From an uncultured Clostridia bacterium (GTDB lineage Bacteria > Bacillota > Clostridia > TANB77 > CAG-508), in contig CANREW010000010.1 of NCBI GenBank assembly GCA_947629765.1, positions 1 through 42,444 on the forward strand: a DNA stretch of 42,444 nt. Reading direction: 5' to 3'. Below the pieces are notes generated by a model. That model was not told the DNA's origin. It searched no databases and saw only the letters and a list, made by a program, of their open reading frames with translations. The stretch's first letter is position 1, and each line of letters opens with the position of its first letter. The position numbers were made by a program, and so were the translations under genes. This document shows positions 17,110 through 26,492 of the stretch, in pieces.

Positions 17110-17799
17110 ATGAAGACAATAGGTTTTTTAGGAGCATATGATAAATTAGATTTACTATTATACACAGCAAAAATTTTAACTTTATCAGGTAAAAAAGTAT
17201 TATTAGTAGATTCTACAACAACTCAAAAAACAAGATATATTGTACCAGCAATTAGACCAACAAAATCATATGTGACAGAATTTGAAGGATTTGATGTTGC
17301 AGTTGGATTCAAAGATTTAGAAGAAATACAAGCATATCAAGGAACGGAACTAAAATATGATATTGCTTTGTTGGACATAGATAGTGCAGAGGCAGTTAAA
17401 CATTACGATATAACTAAAAATGACAAAAACTGTTTCGTTACAGGATTTGATTTATATTCATTAAAAAGAGGAATGGAATTACTAGCAACATTACCAGAGG
17501 CAAATGATATAATAAAAATATTATTTTCAGTTAATATGACAAAGGAAGAAAATGAGTATTTAGATTATTTAGCATCAATGCATAATGTTAAGTGGAATAA
17601 AACAATATTAAATTTCCCGATAGAAATTGCAGATTATAGTGTTACACTAGAAAATCAATATCTATCAAGAATTAAAATGAGAAAAGTAAGCAATCACTAT
17701 AAAGTAAGCTTAGAGTATTTTATGGAAATAGTCTTTGGTGAAGATATAAATTCAGGAATGATAAAAAAATTTATAAAGAAATTGGAAGGGAAAGCGTAA
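17110..17799 (+). CDS. CpaE-like protein lacking a Walker A motif
   Basis: A 229-residue cytoplasmic protein whose start (MKTIGFLGAYDKLDLLLYTAKILTLSGKKVLLVDST) resembles the first strand, P-loop, helix and second strand of ParA/MinD ATPases. Where KGGxGKT is expected there is GAYDKLD, so nucleotide binding is doubtful. DIALLDIDSAEA fits the Walker B region. It lies just upstream of a second ParA-like gene, ending two bases before it, so the pair may form a heterodimer. Membership in the CpaE group is inferred from fold pattern and context. Confidence 0.65.
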   Translation: MKTIGFLGAYDKLDLLLYTAKILTLSGKKVLLVDSTTTQKTRYIVPAIRPTKSYVTEFEGFDVAVGFKDLEEIQAYQGTELKYDIALLDIDSAEAVKHYDITKNDKNCFVTGFDLYSLKRGMELLATLPEANDIIKILFSVNMTKEENEYLDYLASMHNVKWNKTILNFPIEIADYSVTLENQYLSRIKMRKVSNHYKVSLEYFMEIVFGEDINSGMIKKFIKKLEGKA

Positions 17800-17801
17800 A
17801 A

Positions 17802-18650
17802 ATGGCTATTATAACATTTTGGAATAATAATACAGGTAAAATAGGACAAACATATTCTGCAATCGCAATAGCAACTCAAATGGCATTAGATCATAACTAC
17901 AAGATACTATTTTTATCTACAAAATACAATGACAGACTTGTAATAGATGCATTTGGAGCTAATGAACAAGCAGAAACAGTAAAAAAGATAGTAACTAATA
18001 AAAATAGCATGGATTTGGAATCAGGAATTGAAGGAGTTGCAAAGATGGCAAATGCAGGTAGACTTACAGCAGAAATGATTCCAAACTATACAAAAGTAAT
18101 TTTAAGAGATAGATTAGAAATTTTATCAGGACCTAAAGGAGTATCTAAACAAGAATACGAAAAGCTATATGAAATTTGCAAAGAAATAGTAAATGTATCA
18201 AAAAGATATTATGATTTGGTCTTTATAGATTTAAATAATGGAATGAAGGACCAGATAACGAAAGATATTTTGCAGATGTCAGATATAATTATTTTCAATG
18301 TAGAACAAAAACTAGCAGAAATTGAAAATATAACAAAGATAAAAGAAAATTCAGAAATTCTTTTACCTAAGAAAACAATGTTTTTAATAAACAAATATGA
18401 TAGAGAATCAAAATATACAGCAAAAAATATAACAAGAGAAGTAGGAGAAAAGAAAACTATATTAACAGTACCATATACTGCGTTATATTCAGAGGCAATT
18501 CAAGAAGGACTAACGACAGAGTTTTTTATCGGATTAAGATCTAAAAATTTTGATGATACATTAGATAATACAGTGTTCTTTACAAATGAACTAAGAAGAG
18601 CAAATGAGGCAATAATATATAAGATGCAAGAATTACAAATGAGGATTTGA
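17802..18650 (+). CDS. CpaE-like ParA/MinD-family protein with a deviant P-loop
   Basis: A 282-residue protein with a MinD/ParA-like order: an N-terminal ITFWNNNTGKIGQTYSAIAIA in place of the usual KGGVGKTT loop (the GK pair is kept), KILFLST for strand 2, YDLVFIDLNNGM for Walker B, and MFLINKYD for the base-recognition strand. CpaE proteins localise or regulate Tad pilus assembly. It starts two bases after the preceding gene and is followed 26 bases later by the ATPase gene. ATP hydrolysis is uncertain, given the altered loop. Confidence 0.7.
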   Translation: MAIITFWNNNTGKIGQTYSAIAIATQMALDHNYKILFLSTKYNDRLVIDAFGANEQAETVKKIVTNKNSMDLESGIEGVAKMANAGRLTAEMIPNYTKVILRDRLEILSGPKGVSKQEYEKLYEICKEIVNVSKRYYDLVFIDLNNGMKDQITKDILQMSDIIIFNVEQKLAEIENITKIKENSEILLPKKTMFLINKYDRESKYTAKNITREVGEKKTILTVPYTALYSEAIQEGLTTEFFIGLRSKNFDDTLDNTVFFTNELRRANEAIIYKMQELQMRI

Positions 18651-18676
18651 TAAACTAAGTAAGGAGGAATCCTAGT

Positions 18677-20652
18677 ATGAATTTGATTAACTTATTGGCA
18701 ATTTTATTAGTCTTAGCAATAGCAGCATTTATAGTAGTTAAAATACTAATGGCTAGGAAAAATCAAGAAGTTGACGAAGATGTAGAACAAGACGACAAGA
18801 CATATACATTAGAAAAAATGACTGAATTTATTAAAAGAAGACTAGACGAAATTACCAAAATAAACTTATATGATATAGGATTATCAGAAGAGGAATTAAA
18901 AAGAAGAAAAAATAAAAAATACGAATTAAAAAAGGCATTAAAAGGTTGTACATATGGAGATGTTAATGATAAAAAATATGTTAAAGAATTAATATATGAT
19001 TTATTATCAAAAGAATATGGCGTAGACGAAATAAATGTATCAAAAGCGATTCCATTCGATACACCATCTTTACTTACAGCACAAGATAAATTTGATATAA
19101 TGCTATATGTATATAAACAACAATTTGGATATGAGGCATTAACAGAGTTTATAAAGAAATACAATTTAGCAGCATTAAAATACATCTCAGGAGAAGCAAA
19201 ACCTTGTTATGTAATAACAGAAGAAGAAATAAATGATATATATGAAAAAGAAAATTTATTATTAACATTTAATGATAAATTAAATGTTATAACACAAAGA
19301 ATTTACCAATCTTACAAAGGATATAGCAGCATAGACGAAGTAAGAGATATGAACATAGATGGTGTTTCAGGAGGAGTTTCTGGACTTCCTGAAAGCTTTT
19401 TAAGCCAAGTTGCACAAACAGATGGAGATTATCTAGACCAAATATTAGACAATAAAGTCCCAAGAGCTTGTGATAGTATATGGATATTCTTCCAAGGTAA
19501 ATCAATAAGATTAGCATTTTTAAGTTTCGGATCAGAAAGTGAACTTAAAAGAGTTTGCCAAAATATCTATAAATACAATAACCCAGGACAATTATCAGAT
19601 TCAAATGGTTACAAAATTAATGAAATGAAAGATCGGATCTCGTGTCGTTGTTGTTAGACCTTCAATGTCAGAAACATGGGCATTCTTTGTAAGAAAGTTC
19701 GACGTAAAACGTGCAACACTTGAGCAAATAATAACTTGTGAAGGAAAAGATAAAGCAATAGATTTATTAAAATTCTTAGTAAAAGGAGCAAGAATAATAT
19801 CACTTACTGGTGAGCAAGGTTGTGGTAAAACAACAATGCTTATGGCAATGATAGAAAATATATATGAAACAATGAACATAAGGGTTCAAGAGACAGCATT
19901 CGAGTTGCACTTAAGAAAAATTTATCCAACAAGAAACATACTTTCATTTAGAGAGACAGAAACAGTATCTGGACAAGAGGGACTAGATGTTCAAAAGAAA
20001 ACCGATGGTTCTGTAAACATCATTCGGAGAGGTTGCAACAGACCCCGTAGCATCTTGGATGATACAAGCAGCGCAAGTTGCATCTAAATTCACATTGTTT
20101 ACTCACCACGCAAAAACATTCCCAAACTTGGTTACAGCATTAAGAAACTCAATGCTAAGAGCAGGAGTTTTCAAAGATGAAAAGACAGCAGAAGAGCAGG
20201 TTATACAAGTATTAAACTTTGATATTCACTTAGTAAAAGACTTTAGAGGAAGACGTTACATAGAAAGAGTTACAGAATGTATTCCAGTAGAAAATAAAAA
20301 TGAATATACATTTGACCATAGAAATGAAAAGACGCTAGAAGGAAAATTAGATAAATTTATGGACAATGCTACACGTTATTTTACAAAGATAACAGATAGA
20401 GAGACATATAGATATGTAAATATAATGGAATATATCGACGATGGATATGTTTTAACAAATAAAATATCAGACACAAACTTGATAGAAATGAGAAATAATA
20501 TGGATGATGCAGATATAGACGCTTTTGATAAATTTGTTAAAGACAATTGGCACGTTAGAATCAAAGATGGTTATGCAGGGGTTGAGCCAATAACTGATGA
20601 TGAAGCTGGAGAAAGCAAAGTAAAATCAAGGAGAAAAAGTACTAAAGCATAA
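18677..20652 (+). CDS. CpaF/TadA-like secretion ATPase with N-terminal membrane segment, two CGG frameshifts
   Basis: CpaF-type ATPases power Tad pilus assembly. Read with CGGA as Gly at 19634-19637 (residue 320) and 20025-20028 (residue 450), the product is 657 residues. After the first site comes DGSRVVVVRPSMSE, the conserved CpaF GSRV segment, then Walker A GEQGCGKTT near residues 378-386. After the second comes NIIGEVATDP, the Walker B/Glu region (VGEVR in relatives), then QAAQVASKFTLFTHHA. Without the shifts neither the Walker A nor the catalytic Glu is made. An N-terminal membrane segment (residues about 3-24) is unusual, since CpaF is normally soluble. Confidence 0.9.
19634..19637 (+). 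other. CGG +1 recoding site 1 in the CpaF-like ATPase
   Basis: AAA GAT CGG ATC reaches a stop at 19657. GAT-(CGGA)-TCT gives K-D-G-S-R-V, matching CpaF. Residue 320. Confidence 0.92.
20025..20028 (+). other. CGG +1 recoding site 2 in the CpaF-like ATPase
   Basis: ATC ATT CGG AGA reaches a stop at 20087. ATT-(CGGA)-GAG gives I-I-G-E-V, the Walker B/Glu motif. Residue 450. Confidence 0.92.
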
Positions 20653-20682
20653 ATTAGAAATGAACGGAGGTGCTAAAAATAT

Positions 20683-22756
20683 ATGAGTAACCAGATGATT
20701 ATGTACATAATGGGTGGTTCAGTATTTCTTTTGGTAGCTATAATCGTTGCATATGTAGTTATTAATAAAGCAATGAATAAAGGCGAAAAGAAATATATCA
20801 GAGAGTTAAGACAGGGAACAAAAGCAAGTAAATTTTCATCAGAAATATTGTACCAAAAGTTATATATGATATATTTGAAAGTACCTGGAATAAAGAGGTA
20901 TTTAATAAAACTAAGAAGAAGACTAGAAATAATTAGTGTACAAGACGAATACCAAACTAGAAGAAAAGCAGCAGAAATTCTTACAAGAGCATTAGCAGTA
21001 TTAGTACCATTAACAATAGTTATAATAGCATTAGCTCATACAAACTTTTTAATACTTTCTATATTACTTATATTTGAGTTATTTATGGTAGAAACTATTA
21101 TGGATGGAATGGTAAATAAAGTTGATAATAAACTTTTAAAAGAGCAAGTAGAATTTTTTTCAGAAATCAGACATGCATATCATGAATACAATATGGTTGA
21201 AGAAGCAATATACCAAGTATCACAAAATGATGAACTAGAAGTATCAAGACAGGGAGAAAAAATATACGAAATACTTATATCAGATGATCCGGAAGAAGAG
21301 CTAGAAAAATATTATGATATAGCGCCTAATAGTTACTTAAAAGAATTTGCGGGAATATCTTATCTAACAAGAGAATTTGGAGATAGAAAAACAGAATCAG
21401 GTGCGTCACAGTACTTAAAAAATTTAAACAATATAACAGAAGAAATGCAGATAGAAATACTAAAAAGAGATAAACTAGACTATGTATTTCAAAGTTTATC
21501 AGTTATAGCAATTTTGCCTATATTATTTATAGAGACATTAAAAAACTGGTCACTATCAAATTTCAGTTTTACAAGTAGTTTCTATAATGGAAAACTTGGA
21601 TTTATCATACAAATTGCTATTATAGCATTAACATTTATATGTTATTTATTAATTAGAAAAGTAAAAGACACATCATCAAATAGTAATGTAAAGGATACGC
21701 AAAATCCGTGGCAACAGAAGCTATATAGAATACCACCAATTAAAAAATTTGTTAATCTATTTATGCCAAAGAAGGGAACAAAGGACTATAAAAAGGTAAC
21801 AAATTTATTGAAAGATGCAGCATCAAAGGACAAGATGGAATGGATATATGTATCAAAAATTGCATTAGCAATTTTGGTATTTATTTTATCATTATTCTTA
21901 ATGCATAGAATACATGTAGTTTCAATAAATTATGTATATACATCTCCAACAAGTGATTATGACCTGATTTCAATGTCTGATAAACAGGCAAAAGATGCTA
22001 TGGACCTTACTGAGCAAGATAATAAATTTTTGGACATGTTTAAAGGAAAGATTAATACTACTAAAAAAGATATAGAGTTAAAAGTTAGATATTCAACATA
22101 CTACGCAGACGCAAAAGAAGAAGAAATAACTGCAGCAGTAGATAGATTATATACAAAAGTACAAACAATAAATAGTGAATATGTAAAATGGCCTGAAGTT
22201 TTAGTTGCATTAGTATTTACAACACTTCGGATATATGGTTCCAACTTGGATGCTATACTTCCAAAAAATTTTAAGAAAGCTTGAAATGGAAGATGAAGTA
22301 ATGCAGTATCAAACAATTATACTAATGCTTATGAAAATCGAAAGAGTAAATGTTGAAATGATACTAGAGTGGCTAGAAAGATATGCAAATATATTCAAAG
22401 AACCAATAAGCAAATGTGTAAATAACTACGAAAGTGGTGCTTGGGAAGCTCTAGAAGAGCTTAAGAATGATATTTCATATCCACAGTTAATAACAATAGT
22501 AGAAAGCTTACAAGCAGCTGTAGAAAAAATACCAATAAGAGAAGCATTTGATGAACTAGATACAGAAAGAGAATATTATCAAGAAAAGAGAAAAGCAGCA
22601 AATGAAAAATTGATATCTAAAAAAGGAATGATAGGAAAAGCAATAGGATTTGCACCTATGGTTGTACTATTTGTAGGATATTTGATAGTTCCATTAGTAG
22701 GTATAGGATTAATGAGTATGACATCATCATTCAGCACTATGGGCACAATGATGTAA
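20683..22756 (+). CDS. Fused TadB/TadC-like pilus platform protein, one CGG frameshift
   Basis: Inner-membrane platform proteins of the T2SF/GspF family couple the ATPase to pilin polymerisation. The 690-residue product has membrane segments near residues 6-27, 100-150, 280-325 and 390-410, around the site at 516, and at the C-terminus (GFAPMVVLFVGYLIVPLVGIGLM). Two T2SF-like halves are suggested: SEIRHAYHEYNMVEEAI in the first, and MKIERVNVEMILEWLERYA in the second. The shift at CGGA 22228-22231 gives TTLGYMVPTWMLYFQ, a typical membrane-to-cytoplasm junction. In most Tad systems TadB and TadC are separate genes. Confidence 0.8.
22228..22231 (+). other. CGG +1 recoding site in the TadB/C-like gene
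   Basis: ACA CTT CGG ATA reaches a stop at 22284. CTT-(CGGA)-TAT gives T-T-L-G-Y-M-V-P and joins the two halves of the protein. Residue 516. Confidence 0.88.
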
Positions 22757-22779
22757 TATAATTAGAAAGGATAAAAGCT

Positions 22780-23296
22780 ATGGAAAATGCATCAAAAGCA
22801 TTAATAATCGCTCGGAGGAGTACTAATAGGACTAATTACAATTTCAGTATTAGTGTATATGTTTGGACAGACAAGTGCACTAGTTGATAGAACTAGTGAA
22901 GACACAGAAACAAAACAGATAGCAGATTTTAATGAATCTTTTGATTCCTACAACAAAAAACTAATGTATGGAACAGATGTAATAAGTGTATTAAATAAAG
23001 CAGCAGATAACAATCGTACATATGGTGCTACAAATGATCCTAGCAGTGAATACTATGTAGATATAGCATTTAGACTAAAAAGCAAAATCAATACATTAAA
23101 CACAGATATATACACTTTATCAACAAATGGGGAACAAATAAAAAATAGTATATTAATAAATAAAAGCGATGAATTTTCTGAATTTAAAAGAAGAGCATTT
23201 CAGTGCATAGATATAGATGGAGACGGCAAAAATGTGACATACAACGCAAGTGGAAGAATTTGCAAATTAGAATTTGAGGAAGTTTTAAAAAACTAA
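22780..23296 (+). CDS. Pilin-like membrane-anchored protein 1 (MENASKAL family), one CGG frameshift
   Basis: The 171-residue product starts MENASKALIIAGGVLIGLI, one hydrophobic segment of about 22 residues, followed by a mostly polar domain with QIADFNESFDSYNKKLMYGTDVISVLNKA. The N-terminus matches genes at 23326 and 24510 nearly letter for letter. CGGA at 22813-22816 encodes Gly12, where the 24510 paralogue has an ordinary GGA glycine. The N-terminal pattern resembles a pilin stem, but no standard prepilin or Flp cleavage site is seen. It probably forms part of the filament or a minor component; inferred from position after the platform gene. Confidence 0.8.
22813..22816 (+). other. CGG +1 recoding site in pilin-like gene 1
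   Basis: ATC GCT CGG AGG in the plain frame. GCT-(CGGA)-GGA gives MENASKALIIA-G-G; the paralogue at 24510 reads MENASKALIIA-G-A using GGA. This is a direct internal control for glycine. Residue 12. Confidence 0.96.
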
Positions 23297-23325
23297 GCTA
23301 AAGATTAAATTTACGAGGAGGAAAA

Positions 23326-23880
23326 ATGGAAAACGCATCAAAAGCATTGATTATGGCAGCAGGTATATTAATAGGTGTAATTGTCCTTTCAATATTTGCG
23401 TATGAATTTATAACTATTTCAAATACAGGAGAACAATATGGAGAGCAAATAAGGAAACGTCAGATTACAGAGTTTAATAGTCAGTTTGAAGCGTATGCTT
23501 ATGAATATACTTATGAAAATCCAAATTTAGGAACACCACGAAGATTAAAAGCACAAGAAGTAGTAAGATTATTTTATTTAGTTAGTGATTGGAATAAAGG
23601 GAATGAGAGTGATCAGATAGATATTACTGTCCCAAATTCTATAGCAAATAAATATGGACAAGCAACTAATTTCGCTTATGGCAAACAAGACAATTTCAAG
23701 TATGAAATGTTTTTACAAGAAAAATCAGTTGTTAATGATGGAACACAAAAAAGTTATGCTTTGTTTCAATGTGTTATAGGGAATGATGCTTATGATGCAA
23801 ATGGTAGAATAAGAAAATTAAGAATAGATGAAATAGGGAAAATGATTATAAATCCAGATGGAACAGAAATTTTTAAGTAG
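23326..23880 (+). CDS. Pilin-like membrane-anchored protein 2 (MENASKAL family)
   Basis: A 184-residue protein with N-terminal MENASKALIMAAGILIGVIVLSIFAYEF, then EQIRKRQITEFNSQFEAYAYEYT and a C-terminal domain of unknown fold. The Q-I-x-x-F-N-x-x-F motif after the membrane segment is shared with proteins 1, 3 and 4 of the group. AGGAGGAAAA lies upstream. Same cassette as gene 1, 29 bases downstream. I do not recognise a named family. Confidence 0.8.
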   Translation: MENASKALIMAAGILIGVIVLSIFAYEFITISNTGEQYGEQIRKRQITEFNSQFEAYAYEYTYENPNLGTPRRLKAQEVVRLFYLVSDWNKGNESDQIDITVPNSIANKYGQATNFAYGKQDNFKYEMFLQEKSVVNDGTQKSYALFQCVIGNDAYDANGRIRKLRIDEIGKMIINPDGTEIFK

Positions 23881-23925
23881 AAGTTAATAGATAAAAATTA
23901 CCAATAGAAAAATCGACAAAATATA

Positions 23926-23954
23926 TTGCATAAAAAAACTTAGAGTGTTATAAT
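23926..23954 (+). promoter_or_regulatory. Internal promoter in the pilin-like cluster
   Basis: TTGCAT (23926-23931) and TATAAT (23949-23954) with a 17-base spacer, 17 bases before the next start codon. It would allow the later pilin-like genes to be expressed separately. Confidence 0.8.
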
Positions 23955-23971
23955 GTAGAGAGGATAAAAAT

Positions 23972-24427
23972 ATGAAAAGAATTTTATTATATATATTAGT
24001 TATTTTCATAATAATAATTGCAATTGTACTAGTTCATATAAGTGATAAAAATACTCAAAGAAATGAGATATCTAAATTTAATGTACAATTTGAGCAATAT
24101 GTTGGAAAAGATATAATATATGGTACAGATGTATTAACAATTATTAATAAAGCAATAGATAATAATGAAAAAAACAAAATTGCAAGAGATGAAAATAATT
24201 ACTATGTAGAAGATGATTCTTTATCAGTAAAAGTCTACATTATATTACTATCTAAAAATGATAAAGGAGATATAGAGGAAAAGACATTTCCAATGGAACA
24301 ACTAGAAAAGGCAGGATTAGATGGATTTGTTACAAATTTTAATCTTACACCATTTGAACTTAGTAATATAGAATATAATTCTCAAAAAAGAGTTAGCAAA
24401 ATCACAGTAAAGCAACTTGAATTATAA
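23972..24427 (+). CDS. Pilin-like membrane-anchored protein 3
   Basis: A 151-residue protein: N-terminal membrane segment (MKRILLYILVIFIIIIAIVLV), then EISKFNVQFEQYVGKDIIYGTDVLTIINKAIDNN, closely similar to the IADFNESFDSYNKKLMYGTDVISVLNKAADNN region of the gene at 22780. It lacks the MENASKAL leader but clearly belongs to the same family. It has its own promoter upstream. Unknown function; a minor pilus component is inferred. Confidence 0.75.
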   Translation: MKRILLYILVIFIIIIAIVLVHISDKNTQRNEISKFNVQFEQYVGKDIIYGTDVLTIINKAIDNNEKNKIARDENNYYVEDDSLSVKVYIILLSKNDKGDIEEKTFPMEQLEKAGLDGFVTNFNLTPFELSNIEYNSQKRVSKITVKQLEL

Positions 24428-24509
24428 TTTTAATTAGGTATTATTTTACATTATAAATGTAAAAAATATATAAATTTAAACAAAAGTAAAATATAAGGAG
24501 GAAAATTTT

Positions 24510-24917
24510 ATGGAGAACGCATCAAAAGCCTTAATTATAGCAGGAGCTATTTTAATTTCAATTTTATTAATAAGTGTAGGAGTTATGGTAATGAACTCAG
24601 CAACTGATGTTACAGGACAATCAGCTGAGGCAATGCAAGACGCAGGAATACAAGCATTTAATGCTAAGTTTGTAGATTATCAAGGATCTCAAAAAGGATC
24701 AGTAGTAAGACAATTAAGGGATAAAATTAATACAAACAATGCAACATCTGACCATCAGGTGGCCTTTACAATAGGTGGTGCCGATGGATCTAGTGTAACT
24801 ATTAAGAGCACTTCTACTTATGAAGTAAAATTAACTTATGGTACAGGAGATGATGCTGGATATATAACAGCTATTGACGCAACACCAAAAGGCTCTAGCG
24901 GTGGTTCAGGCGACTAA
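24510..24917 (+). CDS. Pilin-like membrane-anchored protein 4 (MENASKAL family), probable major subunit
   Basis: The 135-residue product starts MENASKALIIAGAILISILLISVGVMV, followed by IQAFNAKFVDYQGSQKGSVVRQLRDKI and a small Thr/Gly-rich domain ending in GSSGGSGD. It is the shortest of the family, has a strong AAGGAGGAAA site, and follows a short hairpin-containing spacer (TTTACATT/AATGTAAA near 24447-24464). Small size, simple composition and a glycine-rich tail suggest the main structural subunit, an inference only. Confidence 0.75.
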   Translation: MENASKALIIAGAILISILLISVGVMVMNSATDVTGQSAEAMQDAGIQAFNAKFVDYQGSQKGSVVRQLRDKINTNNATSDHQVAFTIGGADGSSVTIKSTSTYEVKLTYGTGDDAGYITAIDATPKGSSGGSGD

Positions 24918-24977
24918 TATTATAATTAAAGTATTTTGTTATATGTAATTAATTATCAGAAAGGAGTATTCTAAGTT

Positions 24978-25845
24978 ATGGAAAGTGCTGTTGATGCTTT
25001 AAAGCTCGCATTTGGAATATTTGTTTTCTTGCTAGGGCTTGCTATACTTTTTAGGATGACATCACTTGCGAAAGAAACTTCTAGAATACTCATTTCTGAG
25101 GCTGATAGAACAACCTATTATGACTATAAAAATCCAACTGAACTAAATGAATTAATGGCTGCAGATGGAGCAACAGTAGATAGTGAAGGACGCCGAATAG
25201 TAGGTTTAAATGAGATTATACCAGTGATATATAGGTATTCTCAAGAAAACTATGGTGTAACTATAATAGATACTATTAATGGCAAAAAAGAAATTGTCGC
25301 AAGATTTGACCTAGACACAGAATCTATGTGCAATTCTTGGGGACAGACTACTGTTGACTATACGAATATAAATGATCCAGATCCAACAAAAAGGGTATTT
25401 ACTGAATATATGAATGAAAACGTATTAGATGTTGTAGGTGCTACACACTATGAGTTTAAATTTGGAACGACTAGTGCAGTTAAAGATGATGTGAAGGCCT
25501 TATTTGCAAAGATTTATGGACAACAAAGAAACACTTATGGAAGTGATTTAACAGAATATTGCTATTGGCGAGTAGCTCCAGGTACTATATCAAGAAGAAT
25601 TGATTCTGATTTATTTGGAACTCAAATCTACTTTAATACTAGTAGTGGGCCAAGAACAGGACCTAACCATATACCATGTTGTGATGGGCGGTTTAATTGC
25701 CAAATATAAAAATAATAAGTTCACAGAATATATAAAAGAAGTAGACCCAAACAGCTATATAACAAATGATGGAGAGAAATTATTCTCTTTCGGAGAAGTA
25801 AGAGAAACTATAAAAAAAGAAATCATATATCTAAAAAACAACTAA
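24978..25845 (+). CDS. Pilin-like membrane-anchored protein 5, one CGG frameshift
   Basis: A 288-residue protein, starting MESAVDALKLAFGIFVFLLGLAILF, with a large extracellular domain (RILISEADRTTYYDYKN, WGQTTVDYTNIND). The plain frame ends at 25709; CGGT at 25689-25692 read as Gly238 continues as GGLIAKYKNNKFTEYIKEVDP to 25845. The spacing of the cassette and the ribosome binding site of the next gene agree with the longer product. The downstream part, with FSFGEVRETIKKEIIYLKNN, resembles nothing I know. Probably a minor pilin. Confidence 0.75.
25689..25692 (+). other. CGG +1 recoding site in pilin-like gene 5
   Basis: GAT GGG CGG TTT reaches a stop at 25709. GGG-(CGGT)-TTA gives D-G-G-L-I-A-K-Y and opens a further 50 codons. 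Residue 238. Confidence 0.82.
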
Positions 25846-25860
25846 AAGGAGGATTATAAA

Positions 25861-26385
25861 ATGCAAGGAGAAACTTTGATAACAATAGTCGCAATATTCT
25901 TAGCAGCTATATTGATAGGAATATTTCCAATGATGGCTATAGCAGAGAGAAACGACGATGTTGCACAACTTGCTGTTACAACAGGACTATCTGAATTTGT
26001 AAATACTGCAAGGACAACAGGGAAAATAACAATCCAGGATTATGATGCATTAGTAAATAAATTATTTGCAACCGGAAATACATATGATATATCTATGGAA
26101 GTACAAGTATTAGATGAAAATCCTGCAAAAAAAGGAACTCAGACATCATCAACTACTGTTGGAGAAAACGTATATTATTCTGTGTATACATCTCAAATAA
26201 TGGATGAACTTGATGCACATGATGTATATACATTAAAAGAAGGAGATATTTTAACTGTTAGTGCTTCAAATAGTAATACTACAATATCTCAAATGCTTAA
26301 AAATTTCTTTTATAGTTTAGCTGGAAACAATGCATATAGTATAGTAGGGTCTCAGACAGGAGTAGTTACAGTTTCAGGAAGTTAA
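25861..26385 (+). CDS. Pilin-like membrane-anchored protein 6
   Basis: A 174-residue protein with N-terminal membrane segment (GETLITIVAIFLAAILIGIFPMMAIAE) and an extracellular domain: NDDVAQLAVTTGLSEFVNTARTTGKITIQDYDALVNKL, then a beta-rich part. The LSEFVNTARTTGKIT segment resembles archaeal or Tad-associated minor pseudopilins, but I cannot name a family. Strong AAAAGGAGGAT site, 15 bases after the preceding gene. Confidence 0.75.
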   Translation: MQGETLITIVAIFLAAILIGIFPMMAIAERNDDVAQLAVTTGLSEFVNTARTTGKITIQDYDALVNKLFATGNTYDISMEVQVLDENPAKKGTQTSSTTVGENVYYSVYTSQIMDELDAHDVYTLKEGDILTVSASNSNTTISQMLKNFFYSLAGNNAYSIVGSQTGVVTVSGS

Positions 26386-26492
26386 ATTTAAACAAATATA
26401 TACATTTAGATGTCTTTATCTGTAGAGTTAGAAACTAATAGGTAAAGGCATTCTTTATATAGAAACTAAGAGTTAGGAGAAAAATACATATT

